Shown: positions 54,985 to 64,000 of the stretch, one piece after another
Position numbering within the stretch: the first letter of the stretch is position 1
How the letters are laid out: each line of letters starts with the position of its first letter
Assembly (NCBI GenBank): GCA_030522415.1
Contig: CM060126.1
Coordinates: forward strand, 1,510,333-1,574,332
DNA: 64,000 nucleotides
Source: Channallabes apus
Lineage: Eukaryota; Chordata; Actinopteri; Siluriformes; Clariidae
Direction of reading: 5' to 3'
The notes under the pieces: model-generated
Databases searched by the model: none
Told to the model about the DNA's origin: nothing
What the model saw: only the letters and a program-made list of their open reading frames with translations
Made by a program: the position numbers and the translations under genes

Positions 54985-55655
54985 GTCATTGCTTAAAGAC
55001 TGCCAGTGATTCAGCTGTACAGACTTCTAGAGGAAGTTTCTTCCACCACCTAGGAGCCAGGACAGAAAATACTCTACATGTACAGTATGTCTTCCTCGAT
55101 CCCTGAGAGATGGTGGGACCAGTCGAGCAGAGGAGGATCTGAGGATCTGAGGAAATGTGGTGCAGTCCGGGTGTGGTAAGTGCTTTGAGGTAAGTGGGTG
55201 CTGGGCCATTTTTATCTTTGTAGGCATTTGTAGGCAACATGAGAAGCCAGTGGATGGAGAGGAGACGTGGGTGGTGTGGGAGAACTTAGGAAGGTGTAAA
55301 CAAGCCATGCAGCTGCATTCTGGATAAGATGAATGGTGCACAGAGGCAGACCTGCCAGGAGTGAGTTGCAGTAGTCCAGTCTTGAAATAACACAGGGCTG
55401 AACAAGCACCTGAGGGGCTTGTGTTGAGAGAAATGGACAAATTCTTCTGATGTTGTAAAGAAGAAATTGTCAAGAGCGAGTAAGGTGAGAAATGTGAGGG
55501 GGAAAGGACAGTTGATTGTTCAGAGTTACCCCAAGCTTTTGCGCAATGACAGAAGGAGTTATCGGGTTGTTGTCCAGGGAGGTCATAAGATTCTGACAGG
55601 AGGATGAATCACCTGGGATCAACAGCAGTTTGGTTTTACTACAGACCAATATCAA
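54985..55655 (-). pseudogene. L2/CR1-like LINE ORF2 C-terminal half (third family)
   Basis: Minus-strand pieces in order: KTKLLLIPGDSSSCQNL and AQKLGVTLNNQLSFPPHISH (55655-55470), then SRLDYCNSLLAGLPLCTIHL with IQNAAAWLVYTFL (55390-55290), then TYLKALTTPGLHHIS (55190-55140) and SVLAPRWWKKLPLEVCTAES then LAVFKQ (to 54985). These are the RT thumb and C-terminal regions. Several frame breaks; no endonuclease or catalytic box in the fragment. Orientation is opposite to the neighbouring LINE pieces. Confidence 0.8.
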
Positions 55656-55659
55656 ATCT

Positions 55660-55890
55660 TACTTTTATAGGTAAGATTATTGAAAAGGTTGTTTTTAATC
55701 AGCTGAACAGCCATTTAAACTCAAATGAATACCTGGACAGTTTTCAATCTGGCTTCTGAGCGCATCATAGTACAGCGTACATTATTTTCTATTTGTTTTT
55801 CATAACTATCTTCTACTCTTTTATGTAAAGCACTTTGAATTACCTTTGTTTATGAAATATACAAATAAACTTGCCTTGCCTTGCCTTTAC
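55660..55890 (+). mobile_element. Internally deleted LINE fragment (second family)
   Basis: FIGKIIEKVVFNQLNSHLNS and NEYLDSFQSGF come from the start of the RT domain. After an internal deletion the sequence joins at once to the 3' tail ATACAAATAAACTTGCCTTG (TTGCC)n seen at 52690. Confidence 0.8.
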
Positions 55891-56030
55891 TAAGATTAAG
55901 TTTCAGCTAATGAGCTGCCAATCAGAATAAGATGTCTACCAGACATGCTGAGATCTGGGTAAAAACCTGAGTGTGTAAGGGAGGAAAGAAGAGAATGAGT
56001 TGAGTGTCATCCACATAACAGTGGTATAAC
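55891..56030. other. Short spacer
   Basis: Nothing recognised. Confidence 0.3.
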
Positions 56031-56225
56031 ATTTACATTTAGGCATTTGGCAGACGCTCTTATCCAGAGCGACTTACATTCTTATCTCATTACACATCTG
56101 AGCAGTTGAGGGTTAAGGGCCTTGCTCAAGGGCCCAACAGTGGCAACTTGGTGGTTGTGGAATTTGAACCTGGGATCTTCTGAACCGTAGTCCAATGCCT
56201 TAACCACTGAGCTACCCCTGGCCCC
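56031..56225 (-). repeat. tRNA-derived SINE of the second family, near full length
   Basis: On the minus strand the head GGGGTAGCTCAGTGGTTAAG is a clear tRNA box A (TAGCTCAGTGG) and CCCAGGTTCAAATTCC is box B, 40-odd bases apart as in a tRNA. The body follows: CCAAGTTGCCACTGTTGGGC, CTTGAGCAAGGCCCTTAACC, GTCGCTCTGGATAAGAGCGT and CTGCCAAATGCCTAAATG. It could still carry a working internal polymerase III promoter. Confidence 0.9.
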
Positions 56226-56699
56226 TGGTATAAAAAGCTGTGTGAGTACTTTGTATATGATCTCATTAAGAGATCGGGTATGGAGGAAGAACAGAAGAGG
56301 ACCAAGTACTAAACCGTGTGGGACACTAGTGGAGAGTCTGCATGGAGCAAATGTGGATGTCTTGTAGGTACAGTAGGAGGCAAATCATTGCCATGCCATC
56401 CCACAGATTCCAAGGCTTGCATGGATAAACAGGAGAATCTATCCTCTGCTGCTGAGACCCCAGGAGAACGAGGATAGTTGACAGTTTAGCCAATATTTTC
56501 TGTTACCACTTACCACTCAATACCATTACTTACTACTCTCTTACACACTTCTCTCTATTACACTTTTCTATTACACACACTTTGTTACACTCACTCTGTT
56601 GCTCCTCAGTGTTGCGGTCATCTATCTTGCATTACCCACAGTTAAACGATTTGAATGATTTTTCAGAAATGGATTGTCCTATATGAGAGACCTGTATGG

Positions 56700-56740
<41 letters not shown>

Positions 56741-57360
56741 TGGCATATGATATTGTGTAATTGTTTATCAGCACACTCCACCATGTGCATCCCAGTCCCA
56801 GAGATATTATCCTTAGTTTATTTAAGACTGTGTTTTCAGGCTCTGTGGGATTCAGCTCAGTTAACCTGCAGCAGCAGCACAGGTACACAGCTCTGATGGA
56901 TTGTGACAGTCCTGCTTTGAGCTGATTAATTTGCATGTAACAGGTGGCCAACAGTCCAAACGAACAACGTGGCAAAACCCAGCAGGACGACAGATGTTTA
57001 GTAACATGTTAGCAAGATTAAAGGGTTGTGTGGTGAACGCATGCAAATGCAAATCGTGCTGTGAGTCCCGTCGCAGCAGGATGAGGTCCTGATGTGTGAA
57101 CATGCGCACGCAGAATGAGCTGTACAAGAAAAGCATATAATTTATAATCTAATGCAAGTTAAATAAAAAAAAATAATAAAAAATAAAAAGCTGTAGTATC
57201 TGAATTTCAGAGCAGGATTTTATAGAGAAGCATGTGATGAGCTCATTAAACATCTCAGCATCTTTTAAAGATCCAGAATGATTGCTTTTTAAACATCATT
57301 AAACCAAATGTCCACTATGAGTTTTTATAGTTTCATCATTAATGTCTTTTAAACTGCATA
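56226..57360. other. Non-coding stretch with (AAT)n
   Basis: (AAT)n of about 13 units at 56703-56741. No gene recognised. Poly(A)-rich at 57163-57188. Confidence 0.45.
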
Positions 57361-57363
57361 TGC

Positions 57364-57395
57364 ACACTGCCTGGCCAAAAAATTATTTAAAAAAT
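57364..57395. mobile_element. Tc1 terminal-repeat scrap
   Basis: CACACTGCCTGGCCAAAAAA matches the terminal repeat of a further fish Tc1 lineage. No second end or transposase is seen. Confidence 0.4.
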
Positions 57396-57494
57396 CAGAC
57401 TGTACGACGGATGTGGCAATAACTCCCAGCCAAGTTCCTGTAATGTGCAAGTGGTGCACATTAGTAGTGAATGATTATGTGTATTGTTCCCACA

Positions 57495-57590
57495 GACAGA
57501 TGCGACTCTTCCGCAAGTTGGTGATAAGCTACAGGAACAGGAACGACTGCAGTGGGCTCCAAGCCACCTCAGCTGTGATCGTCATTAATC
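57495..57590 (+). other. Exon-like block, unrecognised
   Basis: After GTATTGTTCCCACAG, an acceptor-like sequence, one frame reads TDATLPQVGDKLQEQERLQW then APSHLSCDRH and a stop. The composition is more protein-like than the surroundings, but there is no donor and no known family. It may be a terminal exon, part of a transposon or chance. Confidence 0.15.
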
Positions 57591-57707
57591 GATGTATGTC
57601 CTCCTTTAAAACATTTGAGAATGTGTTACTGCGCCTAAGAGTCTGTTTTTACACCATCATTTATGTATATATGTATACAGTATGTGTTATTTTATATGCA
57701 TCTTAGC

Positions 57708-57711
<4 letters not shown>

Positions 57712-57751
<40 letters not shown>

Positions 57752-57768
57752 TGTGTGTGTGTGTGCGT
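57712..57768. repeat. (TG)n microsatellite
   Basis: About 28 TG units, two interruptions. Confidence 0.95.
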
Positions 57769-57884
57769 GCACGTGTGCAGATGTTTGTCACGCTGGTCAT
57801 CAGCACAGGCTTTGGCTGATAGATCTCTCCATCACGTACTCTCTCCAGGGAGACGTCTCGAGCTTTTCAGCTCTGCATAAACGT

Positions 57885-57935
57885 CACATCTCTCTCTCTC
57901 GCTCTCTCTCTCGCTCTAGCTCGCTCTCTGTCTGG
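57885..57935. repeat. (TC)n tract with CG interruptions
   Basis: CTCTCTCTCGCTC-type repeat. Confidence 0.85.
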
Positions 57936-58140
57936 ACCATTTATTTCCCTGCAGCTGTTCTCGTCTCAGGATTGTGAACTCTGCCCACCACTCTGCCTTC
58001 TCCCAAACATGGCACAAGGACAGAAGGACAGGCGTGGGGTTTAACGTACACTCGTTTATCGTGGTAAAGCATGCATTCAGACTCCAGACATGAAACTATT
58101 AGTCTGTCTGACAAACACAGCTAAAAAAAATATCATCATG

Positions 58141-58325
58141 TGATCCTCAGCTGTGTGAATGAGTGTGTGAATGTGCGTATGAGTGTGTGCCCTGCGATGG
58201 ATTGGCACCCTGTCCAGGGTGTACCCTGCCTTGTGCCCGAAGTCTCCTGGGATAGGCTCCAGGTCCCCCGCGACCCTGAATAGAGGATAAAGCGGTACAG
58301 AAGATGAATGAATGAATGAATGATC
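58141..58325 (+). repeat. tRNA-derived SINE, 3' half only
   Basis: GTGAATGAGTGTGTG.., GCGATGGATTGGCACCCTGT, CCAGGGTGTACCCTGCCTTG, GGATAGGCTCCAGGTCCCCC, tail GGATAAAGCGGTACAGAAGA and (GAAT)4. The tRNA-like head is missing, as expected for a copy truncated at its 5' end. Confidence 0.85.
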
Positions 58326-58477
58326 CTCAGCTGTAAACAGATTATTTTATTTCAGATCGTCAGGTGACTCTGGCCTGGATAAAATACAACGAAAGAAATT
58401 TTATTAATTTATAATTATTATATTTAATTATGTTTGTTTGTTTGTTATTTTGTCCATAAAAAATACTTTTTTTTAAC

Positions 58478-58780
58478 TTGGAATTCAACTTTATTTCTCC
58501 TTCTAAAGTCCTTTATAGCCAATATCCTATTAAAAAAAAAAAAAAAGTAAACACTCTGATGGAGAAGATATTAGGGTTAGAAGAGTGCATCCAGACATTA
58601 GAGAGGGGTGTTATAGCGGAAAGTTCTGGCAAAGCTAACACCAAGGGTTGCCCATCGGAGCACACCTCCTCTGCACTTCATGTGTCCAACAGGTTTGCTC
58701 TCCTCAATGATGCAGCCACTGTTCTGTTCCCCAAGCTAAGCAAAAATGTAGAAAGACTCAAAGTGTGTTTTAGTAATTGA
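58478..58780 (+). pseudogene. LINE ORF1-like segment
   Basis: After a run of 14 A (58531-58544) the frame gives EKILGLEECIQTLERGVIAE, a short heptad-like stretch, and VSNRFALLND, a motif typical of the end of fish L2 ORF1 proteins before ORF2. The first 20 residues run through a lysine-coding A tract and are probably not part of the original protein. Nearby upstream sequence is unassigned. Confidence 0.5.
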
Positions 58781-58829
58781 ATTAATATAGAGTAAAAAAA
58801 ATTTTAAACACACTGAATGCGCAGCCGGC

Positions 58830-59313
58830 ACCTCTGATCTGAAGCTAGAACTGTTAAATATTAGATCTCTCACATCTAAAGCAGTTACTGTTAATGAAAC
58901 TATCACAGACCAGGAGTTTGCTACAGTATATTATGTTTAACAGTAACCTGAATTAAACAGGATGAGTATGTAGCTCTAAATGAAGCTAGTCCTCTTGGAT
59001 ACAGCTTCATACACCAGCCCCAGCTAACTGGTAGGAGGCGTCACAGTTATTTACAATGATAATCTGACTATCGTTCAAAAACACAGACTCAAATTTAATG
59101 CGTTTGAAGTTCTATATAGTAACATAAAAAGTGTAGCTACAAATATGAAGTCGGCTCAGTCGATCCCACTAGTTATCATTTACAGACCTCCAGGGCCATA
59201 CTCTGAATTTGCAGATTTTCTCTCAAAGAAAATCTGAATAATCGTTTCTGTAGACAAAGCGTTAATTGCTGGATATTTTAATATTCATTTTGAGAATACA
59301 GAAGACCCTCTGA
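58830..59313 (+). pseudogene. LINE endonuclease remnant
   Basis: Pieces in shifting frames: KLELLNIRSLTSKAVTVNET (N-terminal N-I-R-S-L block), GVTVIYNDNLTI, FNAFEVLYSNI, IPLVIIYRPPGPYSEF (YRPP block) and ALIAGYFNIHFENTEDPL, where the G-D-F-N catalytic motif reads G-Y-F-N, so an active-site Asp is lost. This is the apurinic-type endonuclease of L2/CR1 elements. It breaks off at 59313, where the palindromic insert starts. Confidence 0.8.
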
Positions 59314-60184
59314 GAACGTCTCGGGTTACTTTACTGTAACCCTGTGTAAGGTTTTTCTAAAGTTTTGTAGTAGAAGAGGCGAGTTGCTCGGTCTGTCCGC
59401 TGTGCTTCGGTAAGCTTTTCTGGCGCCAGGAGAGACTCAGTCAAACACACACACACGTTGTCTGTCAGAAAGGTCTCTGTTTATTAACAGCAAAAGATGG
59501 GGTTTATATATATTTGACCAAACGCCTGGGCTATAGACATATGTTACTACAAAGAGCATGAACCATTGTAAATGTCCTGGTGAGATCCTGAAGAATCAAA
59601 GGAGAGGAAGTTAGAGGTGTCCGTGCAGAGACAGATCACAAGATGTTGGCTCGAGTTAGGGGGAGAGGGGGAAGGAGACAGAGGGAGATAGAGAGAGAGG
59701 GGAAGAGAGAGAGACATAAAGAGAGTATGGGAAGGTGAGCGTGGGAGCGTTCACACCTTTAAGAACAGATGCAAGAGGAGACAGGAAGATAACAGCAGGA
59801 AAGATTTAACACGTTAATATCAAATCTATGAGGAAGAGAACAAGAGAGTAGAATCAACTCCTTTATATATAAAATAATTCTAACACCCTGTTCCCTGAAA
59901 AAGCGGAAACTAGATGCTGCGCGAAAGTGCTATGGGAAACGATTCCTCGTGACCGGTTGTGAAGCACGTGTGTGTCAAACACGCCAACTATTTTGGCATG
60001 TATAACCTCAGGCAGGTGACGTCAACCAATGAGGTGCACCTGGAGGTTATAAATAGGCATGAACCGGAAACACCCTCAGGTCAATTTTGTCTGAAGGATG
60101 TCTAGTCACGCATGCAGTGCAGCATTGGAGCGCAGCATCTCTTTTTCAGGGAACAGGGTTACAGTAAAGTAACCCGAGACGTTC
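59314..60184. mobile_element. GC-rich palindromic-ended unit A, with nested solo LTR
   Basis: Starts GAACGTCTCGGGTTACTTTA and ends with its reverse complement (to GTTC at 60184). The inverted ends are about 60 bp and carry an internal GGTTAC..GTAACC palindrome. Without the nested LTR and its duplication it is about 325 bp. Close to unit B (60729-61061). No coding sequence. Confidence 0.85.
59345..59885 (-). repeat. Solo retroviral-type LTR, 541 bp
   Basis: Flanked by CCCTG on both sides (59340-59344 and 59886-59890). On the minus strand it begins TGTTAGAATTATTTTATATA and ends AAAACCTTACA. A TATA box (AAATATATATAAACCCC, about 59510) precedes a polyadenylation signal (TTAATAAACAG, about 59483) by some 30 bases. 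A (TC)-rich stretch (59675-59720) lies in U3. No internal region remains, so it arose by recombination between two LTRs. Confidence 0.9.
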
Positions 60185-60728
60185 CGTTTCAAAAGCTACA
60201 CTCGATGCTATGCAAACGTGCTATGGGAACGAGAATACCCACTCCACTGCACTGCAAGTGTCTGGACCCCCAGGGTTATGTAGTGTGCACACAGTACCTC
60301 CAAGGAGTCTTAGACATAATTCTAGTATGCTGACTCGAGGACCTGGCATTCATCTATGAAGTCTGACCGATGTCTTGCGGAAAGGCAGCCTGCCGCGTGA
60401 CATACTTGGAAGCCCCTCTTGCCAGGGCAATGGATGAGGCAAGCTTCCTGGTCGAACGGGCCCTAATCACTAGAGGCGAAGTGTGCCACGCCTCACATAG
60501 GCTTGGGCACTAGCATCTCTAACCCGACTCGTCTAATGGCGGCTGCCATTCGGCCGCAGCCCCACAACATATGAAACCCTGCTCTAATTTACGGCCCTGG
60601 CTTAATGTGGAGGTGCGCTGTAAATTGAAGAGCATGAGCTGGACCCTTCGAATGAAGTCTTACTGCTCCGGAGCTAACGGCGGAGGACAGAAGGCTTCGA
60701 CTGTGGAAGATAGTTGGGTAAGAATGCA
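60185..60728. other. Spacer following unit A, partly homologous to the spacer after unit B
   Basis: The first 170 or so bases (CTACACTCGATGCTATGC, CACTGCAAGTGTCTGGAC, TATGTAGTGTGCACACA, GCTGACTCGAGGAC) match 61062-61230. The rest (for example GGGCAATGGATGAGGCAAGC) resembles blocks of a larger teleost repeat, once perhaps coding, now with stops in all frames. Confidence 0.5.
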
Positions 60729-61061
60729 GAACGTCTCGGGTTACTTCGCTGTAACCCTGTACCCTGAAAAGGCGGGAACGAGATGCTGCGTGAAAACGCT
60801 ATGTGAACCATCTTGTCATGTTGCTGGTTGTGAAGCATGTGTGTATCAAACACGCCAAATTTTGGCTTATATAACCTCGGTCAGGTGATGCCATCTGATT
60901 AGATGCACCTGCAGGTTATAAACAGTAGTGAGCTGGAAACATTCCTCAGACTGATTTGTCTGAACGGACGTCCGGTCACGTGGCAGTGCGGCATTGGGAC
61001 GCAGCATCTCGTTCCCGCCTTTTCAGGGAACAGGGTTACAGCGACGTAACCCGAGACGTTC
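60729..61061. mobile_element. GC-rich palindromic-ended unit B
   Basis: 333 bp from GAACGTCTCGGGTTACTTCG to its near-perfect reverse complement. The ends match over about 65 bp (..GGCGGGAACGAGATGCTGCG). No insertion. The middle has TATAACCTCGG and GCACCTGCAGGTTATAAACA, also in unit A. Confidence 0.9.
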
Positions 61062-61855
61062 CCATTCAAAGGCTACACTCGATGCTGCGTGAAAACGCTA
61101 TGGGAACGAGACTACCAATGCCGCCGCACTGCAAGTGTCTGGTCCTCCAGGGTATGTAGCGTGTGCGCACAAAGCCAAGAAGTCTCAGAGCTATGTCTGG
61201 GAAGCTGACTCGAGGACTCGTGAGCCCGGAGTGGCATGGACATCCAGACTATAAATTTAACAAATGTGTGCGGGGTGGGCCAACCCGAAATAGAGTCATC
61301 GTTTCGGGGCAATCGATGTGCCACATGAGAAGATGACCTCTCCAGATCCCTTGGGCTGGGCAGCCATCTAAGGCTGCGCTCCAGGCCCTAAGAGAAAACC
61401 GTCTGACGTTAGCAACTTGTGGCGACAGCACGGACCTAGAGTGGGACCCAGAGTCAAGGATGAGGGTCTGAACCACATAGAAAGGGTACGTCGCTCCCGG
61501 CATGTAACCCTTATTGCCTCTGAGGATTGGCCCTTGGATGAAATCCCCCGGCACTTAGCCACCACTGAAACCACTCTGGGGGCGGTGACATTACCACCTG
61601 GCCTAGCTTTTACTCCTTTAGAGTGCTATAATGAATTCGGCGCGCGCAGGAGACAGCTGTGCAGGCATTGCGCTCGGATTCCGCATGACACTCAGCTTCA
61701 TACCTCGTGTAGGAAGGAGAACGCTTTTGTGACGTTAGGACCCCACCCTAAGAAATGAGGTGAGCTAGGGCGACATGTTGACACCGAACGGCTCTGTCTG
61801 GGAGGGGAACATGTGCTATGGCCCCTTTTGCCAGCAAGCCTGTGATTTTGGATTA
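61062..61855. other. Spacer following unit B
   Basis: Begins like the spacer after unit A, then continues uniquely to the point where LINE sequence resumes near 61860-61900. It contains an open frame of 113 codons (61417-61758, ending TSCRKENAFVTLGPHPKK) without a recognised domain. GC-rich compared with the window. Confidence 0.4.
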
Positions 61856-61899
61856 ACACAGCAACTATGTTCATATCTACGTAGGAATTACATAAATTA

Positions 61900-63103
61900 A
61901 CTGTATCAGTCAGGATTTAGGCCCCATTACAGCATAGAGACAGCACTTGTTAAAGTAGTAAATTACCTGCTTTTGGCCTCTGATCAGGGTTGCATCACTA
62001 TACTTTACATACACTACAGCTTTTGACACTATTGATCATAGTATTCTTCTTCACAGATTAGAAAATGTAGTAAGAATTAAGGGAAGGGCCCTCTCGTGGC
62101 TCAGATCCTATTTGACTGATCGTATTCAGTTTGTAGATTTAAATGGTGCTGCATGTTCTAAAGTGGAGTTTGGTGTTCCACAGGGTTCAGTTTTAGGCCC
62201 ACTGCTTTTTTTCTCTTTACATGCTTCCTCTGCGCAACATAATTCATAAGCATGGTATTAGTTTTCATTGTTATGCTGATGACACACAGTTATATGCCTC
62301 AGCAAAACTAGATGAGAAAAACCAGCTTATTAAAGTTGAGCAATGTGTGCAGGACATAAGAGATTGGATGTTAATTAACTACCTTCTGCTTAATCCTAAT
62401 AAGACAGAAGTTCTATTCATAGGACCACAAGCAGTTAGAAGCAAGCTTTCTGATCACACTGTAACTTTAAATGGCCTTTCTGTTCCATCATGTGCAACAG
62501 TAAAAGACCTCGGCGTGATTATAGATTCCAGCCTTTCATTTGAAGCTCATGTAGATAATATCACCAGGATAGCATTCTTTCACCTCAGAAATATTGCCAA
62601 GATAAGAAATATATTGTCACTAAATGATGCAGAAAAACTAGTTCATGCTTTTATCACCTCTAGGTTGGACTACTGTAACACCTTACTGTCTGGTTGTTCA
62701 ACTAGGTGTATGAACAAGCTTCAGTTAGTCCAGAATGCAGCAGAGAGAGTCCTCACTAGAACCAGAAGATACGAGCACATCACCCCTATCCTATCTTCAC
62801 TGCATTGGCTCCCTGTGAAATTTGTAAATACTACTATTGATGTATAAAGCATTAAATGGTCTCGCGCCGCAGTATCTGAGTGAACTGCTAGTGTCTTACG
62901 ATCCGCCATGCCTACTTCGATCAAAGGATGCAGGCTGCTTGTCAGTACCGCATATTATGAAAACTACACCTGGGGGCAGAGCTTTTTCTTACAAAGCCCC
63001 AAAATTATGGAATAGTCTTCCAAATAGTGTTCGGGACTCAGACACAGTCTCAGTGTTTAAGTCTAGACTAAAAACCTATTTATTTAATCGAGCATTTTTA
63101 TAA
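61900..63103 (+). pseudogene. LINE reverse transcriptase
   Basis: After degraded starts ([44 protein letters not shown]) the frame 62221-62847 carries ISFHCYADDTQLYASA (catalytic YADD), LLNPNKTEVLFIGPQ, VKDLGVIIDSSLSFEAHVDN and SRLDYCNTLLSG, then KLQLVQNAAERVLTRTRRYE. A small deletion at about 62822 (versus the copy at 31035) shifts the frame. 62837-63103 continues KALNGLAPQYLSELLVSYD and ends KSRLKTYLFNRAFL with the natural stop. The catalytic boxes are intact although the gene is broken. Confidence 0.9.
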
Positions 63104-63362
63104 ATAGATTTGCCTTAGGTAAAGGAGCAGATCTGGGGGACTCATGGACGTAGAGTATTATGGTGAACTGGTATGTTTAGATGCTGTCTTCCTCAGTCTC
63201 ATTTGATCACTCAGGTTTGTTGATGGTGAAGTGATTGGTTGCTTTACACCTAATGTCTATTTATTCTTCTGGTTCTCCCTTTTAGTTATGTTGTTATAGT
63301 TAGTGCCGGTGTCTCTGCTTGCACTCTACACTAAATATACATTCACATTATACATTGTTTGA
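63104..63362 (+). other. LINE 3' UTR fragment
   Basis: Matches 31330-31610 block by block (AGCAGATCTGGGGGACTCAT, GGACGTAGAGTATTATGGTG), then is cut off at about 63362 before the (GAATT)n tail. Confidence 0.85.
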
Positions 63363-63605
63363 TTGTGAAGAAGAAGAATTATTATTATTATAAAAGATCT
63401 GCATTATTTTATTACTTTATCCTCACTGAATTAATCATGACCTCTACTGTAGGTTACATTTTTAGTTTAATTTAGTTAGATTTCTTCCACTATAAATGCT
63501 GTCCTGTATGAATAAACATTAATTAAAATAAAAAAATAAAAATATTTAAATATGGAAATAAATAAATAAAAATAAGTGATTGAGATATATATATATATAT
63601 ATACA

Positions 63606-63655
<50 letters not shown>

Positions 63656-64000
63656 TTTTTAAAAATAGATTAATTGGATTTACTATAAAAATTTAATAAA
63701 TATAAGAAATGCATTTACCTTTAAACTTATATACTTGTGTTTATATCACTTGTGTTAATATCACTAAGAATTGTAATCTTGTATAGTAAATTTAAGTAAG
63801 TAAAATATTTATGAAATATCTCTGAATCAACACATAATAATGACTTTAAACATATATATAAATTAAGATAAAAATATTTAGCAGTAATCCCATCTGTTGA
63901 AAATTTAATTTTTGCAATTTGTAAATTAGTGCACATTTACTGCACAGACGACCAATTAGCATTAGCATAGATTTGTTTTCATCCTTCCCACACGCATACA
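63363..64000. other. AT-rich stretch with (TA)n
   Basis: (TA)n at 63583-63653 with an inner ATACAGTATA break. (ATT)n at 63379-63390. No gene recognised. Confidence 0.6.

Larger units (their letters stand above)
58478..63362 (+). mobile_element. Long L2-like LINE, interrupted
   Basis: In order: ORF1-like segment (58478-58780), endonuclease remnant (58830-59313), foreign block (59314 to about 61855), reverse transcriptase (61900-63103) and 3' UTR (63104-63362) matching that of the LINE at 31330-31610. About 700-800 bp of ORF2 between endonuclease and RT are missing at the interruption. The 3' tail with (GAATT)n is lost. Confidence 0.85.

Noticed and set aside
61417..61758. 113-codon open frame as a new gene
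   Set aside because: It lies in the spacer of a composite repeat between two halves of a LINE, has no recognised domain, and adjacent frames are open by chance in GC-rich sequence.

Overview
The window looks like intergenic DNA from a teleost fish. It is AT-rich and intron-like, full of (CA)n, (TA)n and trinucleotide microsatellites, and packed with repeat families typical of ray-finned fishes: several Tc1 lineages, tRNA-derived SINEs, L2-like LINEs with (GAATT)n or (TTGCC)n tails, and sushi-like Ty3 retrotransposons. The mix would suit an otophysan such as a catfish, but that is a guess from repeat flavour and not a measured assignment. No complete host protein gene, rRNA, free-standing tRNA gene or CRISPR array is visible. 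Almost every protein-like reading frame is a transposon relic or a shadow of simple repeats.

Layout. 1-4192: AT-rich spacer with a Tc1-derived MITE. 4193-6936: a Ty3 element with an intact 5' LTR and a 5-bp target duplication, but its 3' half deleted. 6937-19000: decayed Tc1 copies, SINEs, a pogo-like relic and a near-perfect 52-bp foldback. 19000-25600: a promoter-like island, a 39-bp minisatellite and about 1 kb of GAT-type repeat. 26600-27620: one exon-like segment and a palindromic-ended MITE that seems to carry a first coding exon. 30033-36699: a second Ty3 element on the minus strand, broken by an L2-like LINE in its integrase (7-bp duplication) and by a nearly complete Tc1 transposon in its LTR. 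37130-42300: another Tc1 with a nested LINE tail, an L2 tail and the second MITE copy. 44880-50190: SINEs and a 1.9-kb Tc1 with an inserted LTR-like block. 51100-53800: a GATACT-type satellite split by a LINE and a solo LTR. 54985-58330: LINE and SINE fragments. 58478-63362: a long L2-like LINE broken by two GC-rich palindromic units, one of which carries a solo retroviral-type LTR.

The genes do not form a pathway. The value of the window is as a record of nested insertions, several of which have target-site duplications that can be read directly. The most informative observation is that both Ty3 elements have, directly after the 5' LTR, a short sequence complementary to a site about 30 bp downstream of a TATA-like motif in their own LTR. 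This is the arrangement expected for self-primed reverse transcription as in the Tf1/sushi group. I see no convincing evidence for an undescribed multi-gene system. Stretches that lack repeats and keep GC-richer, homeobox-like motifs are flagged as possible conserved non-coding elements, with low confidence.
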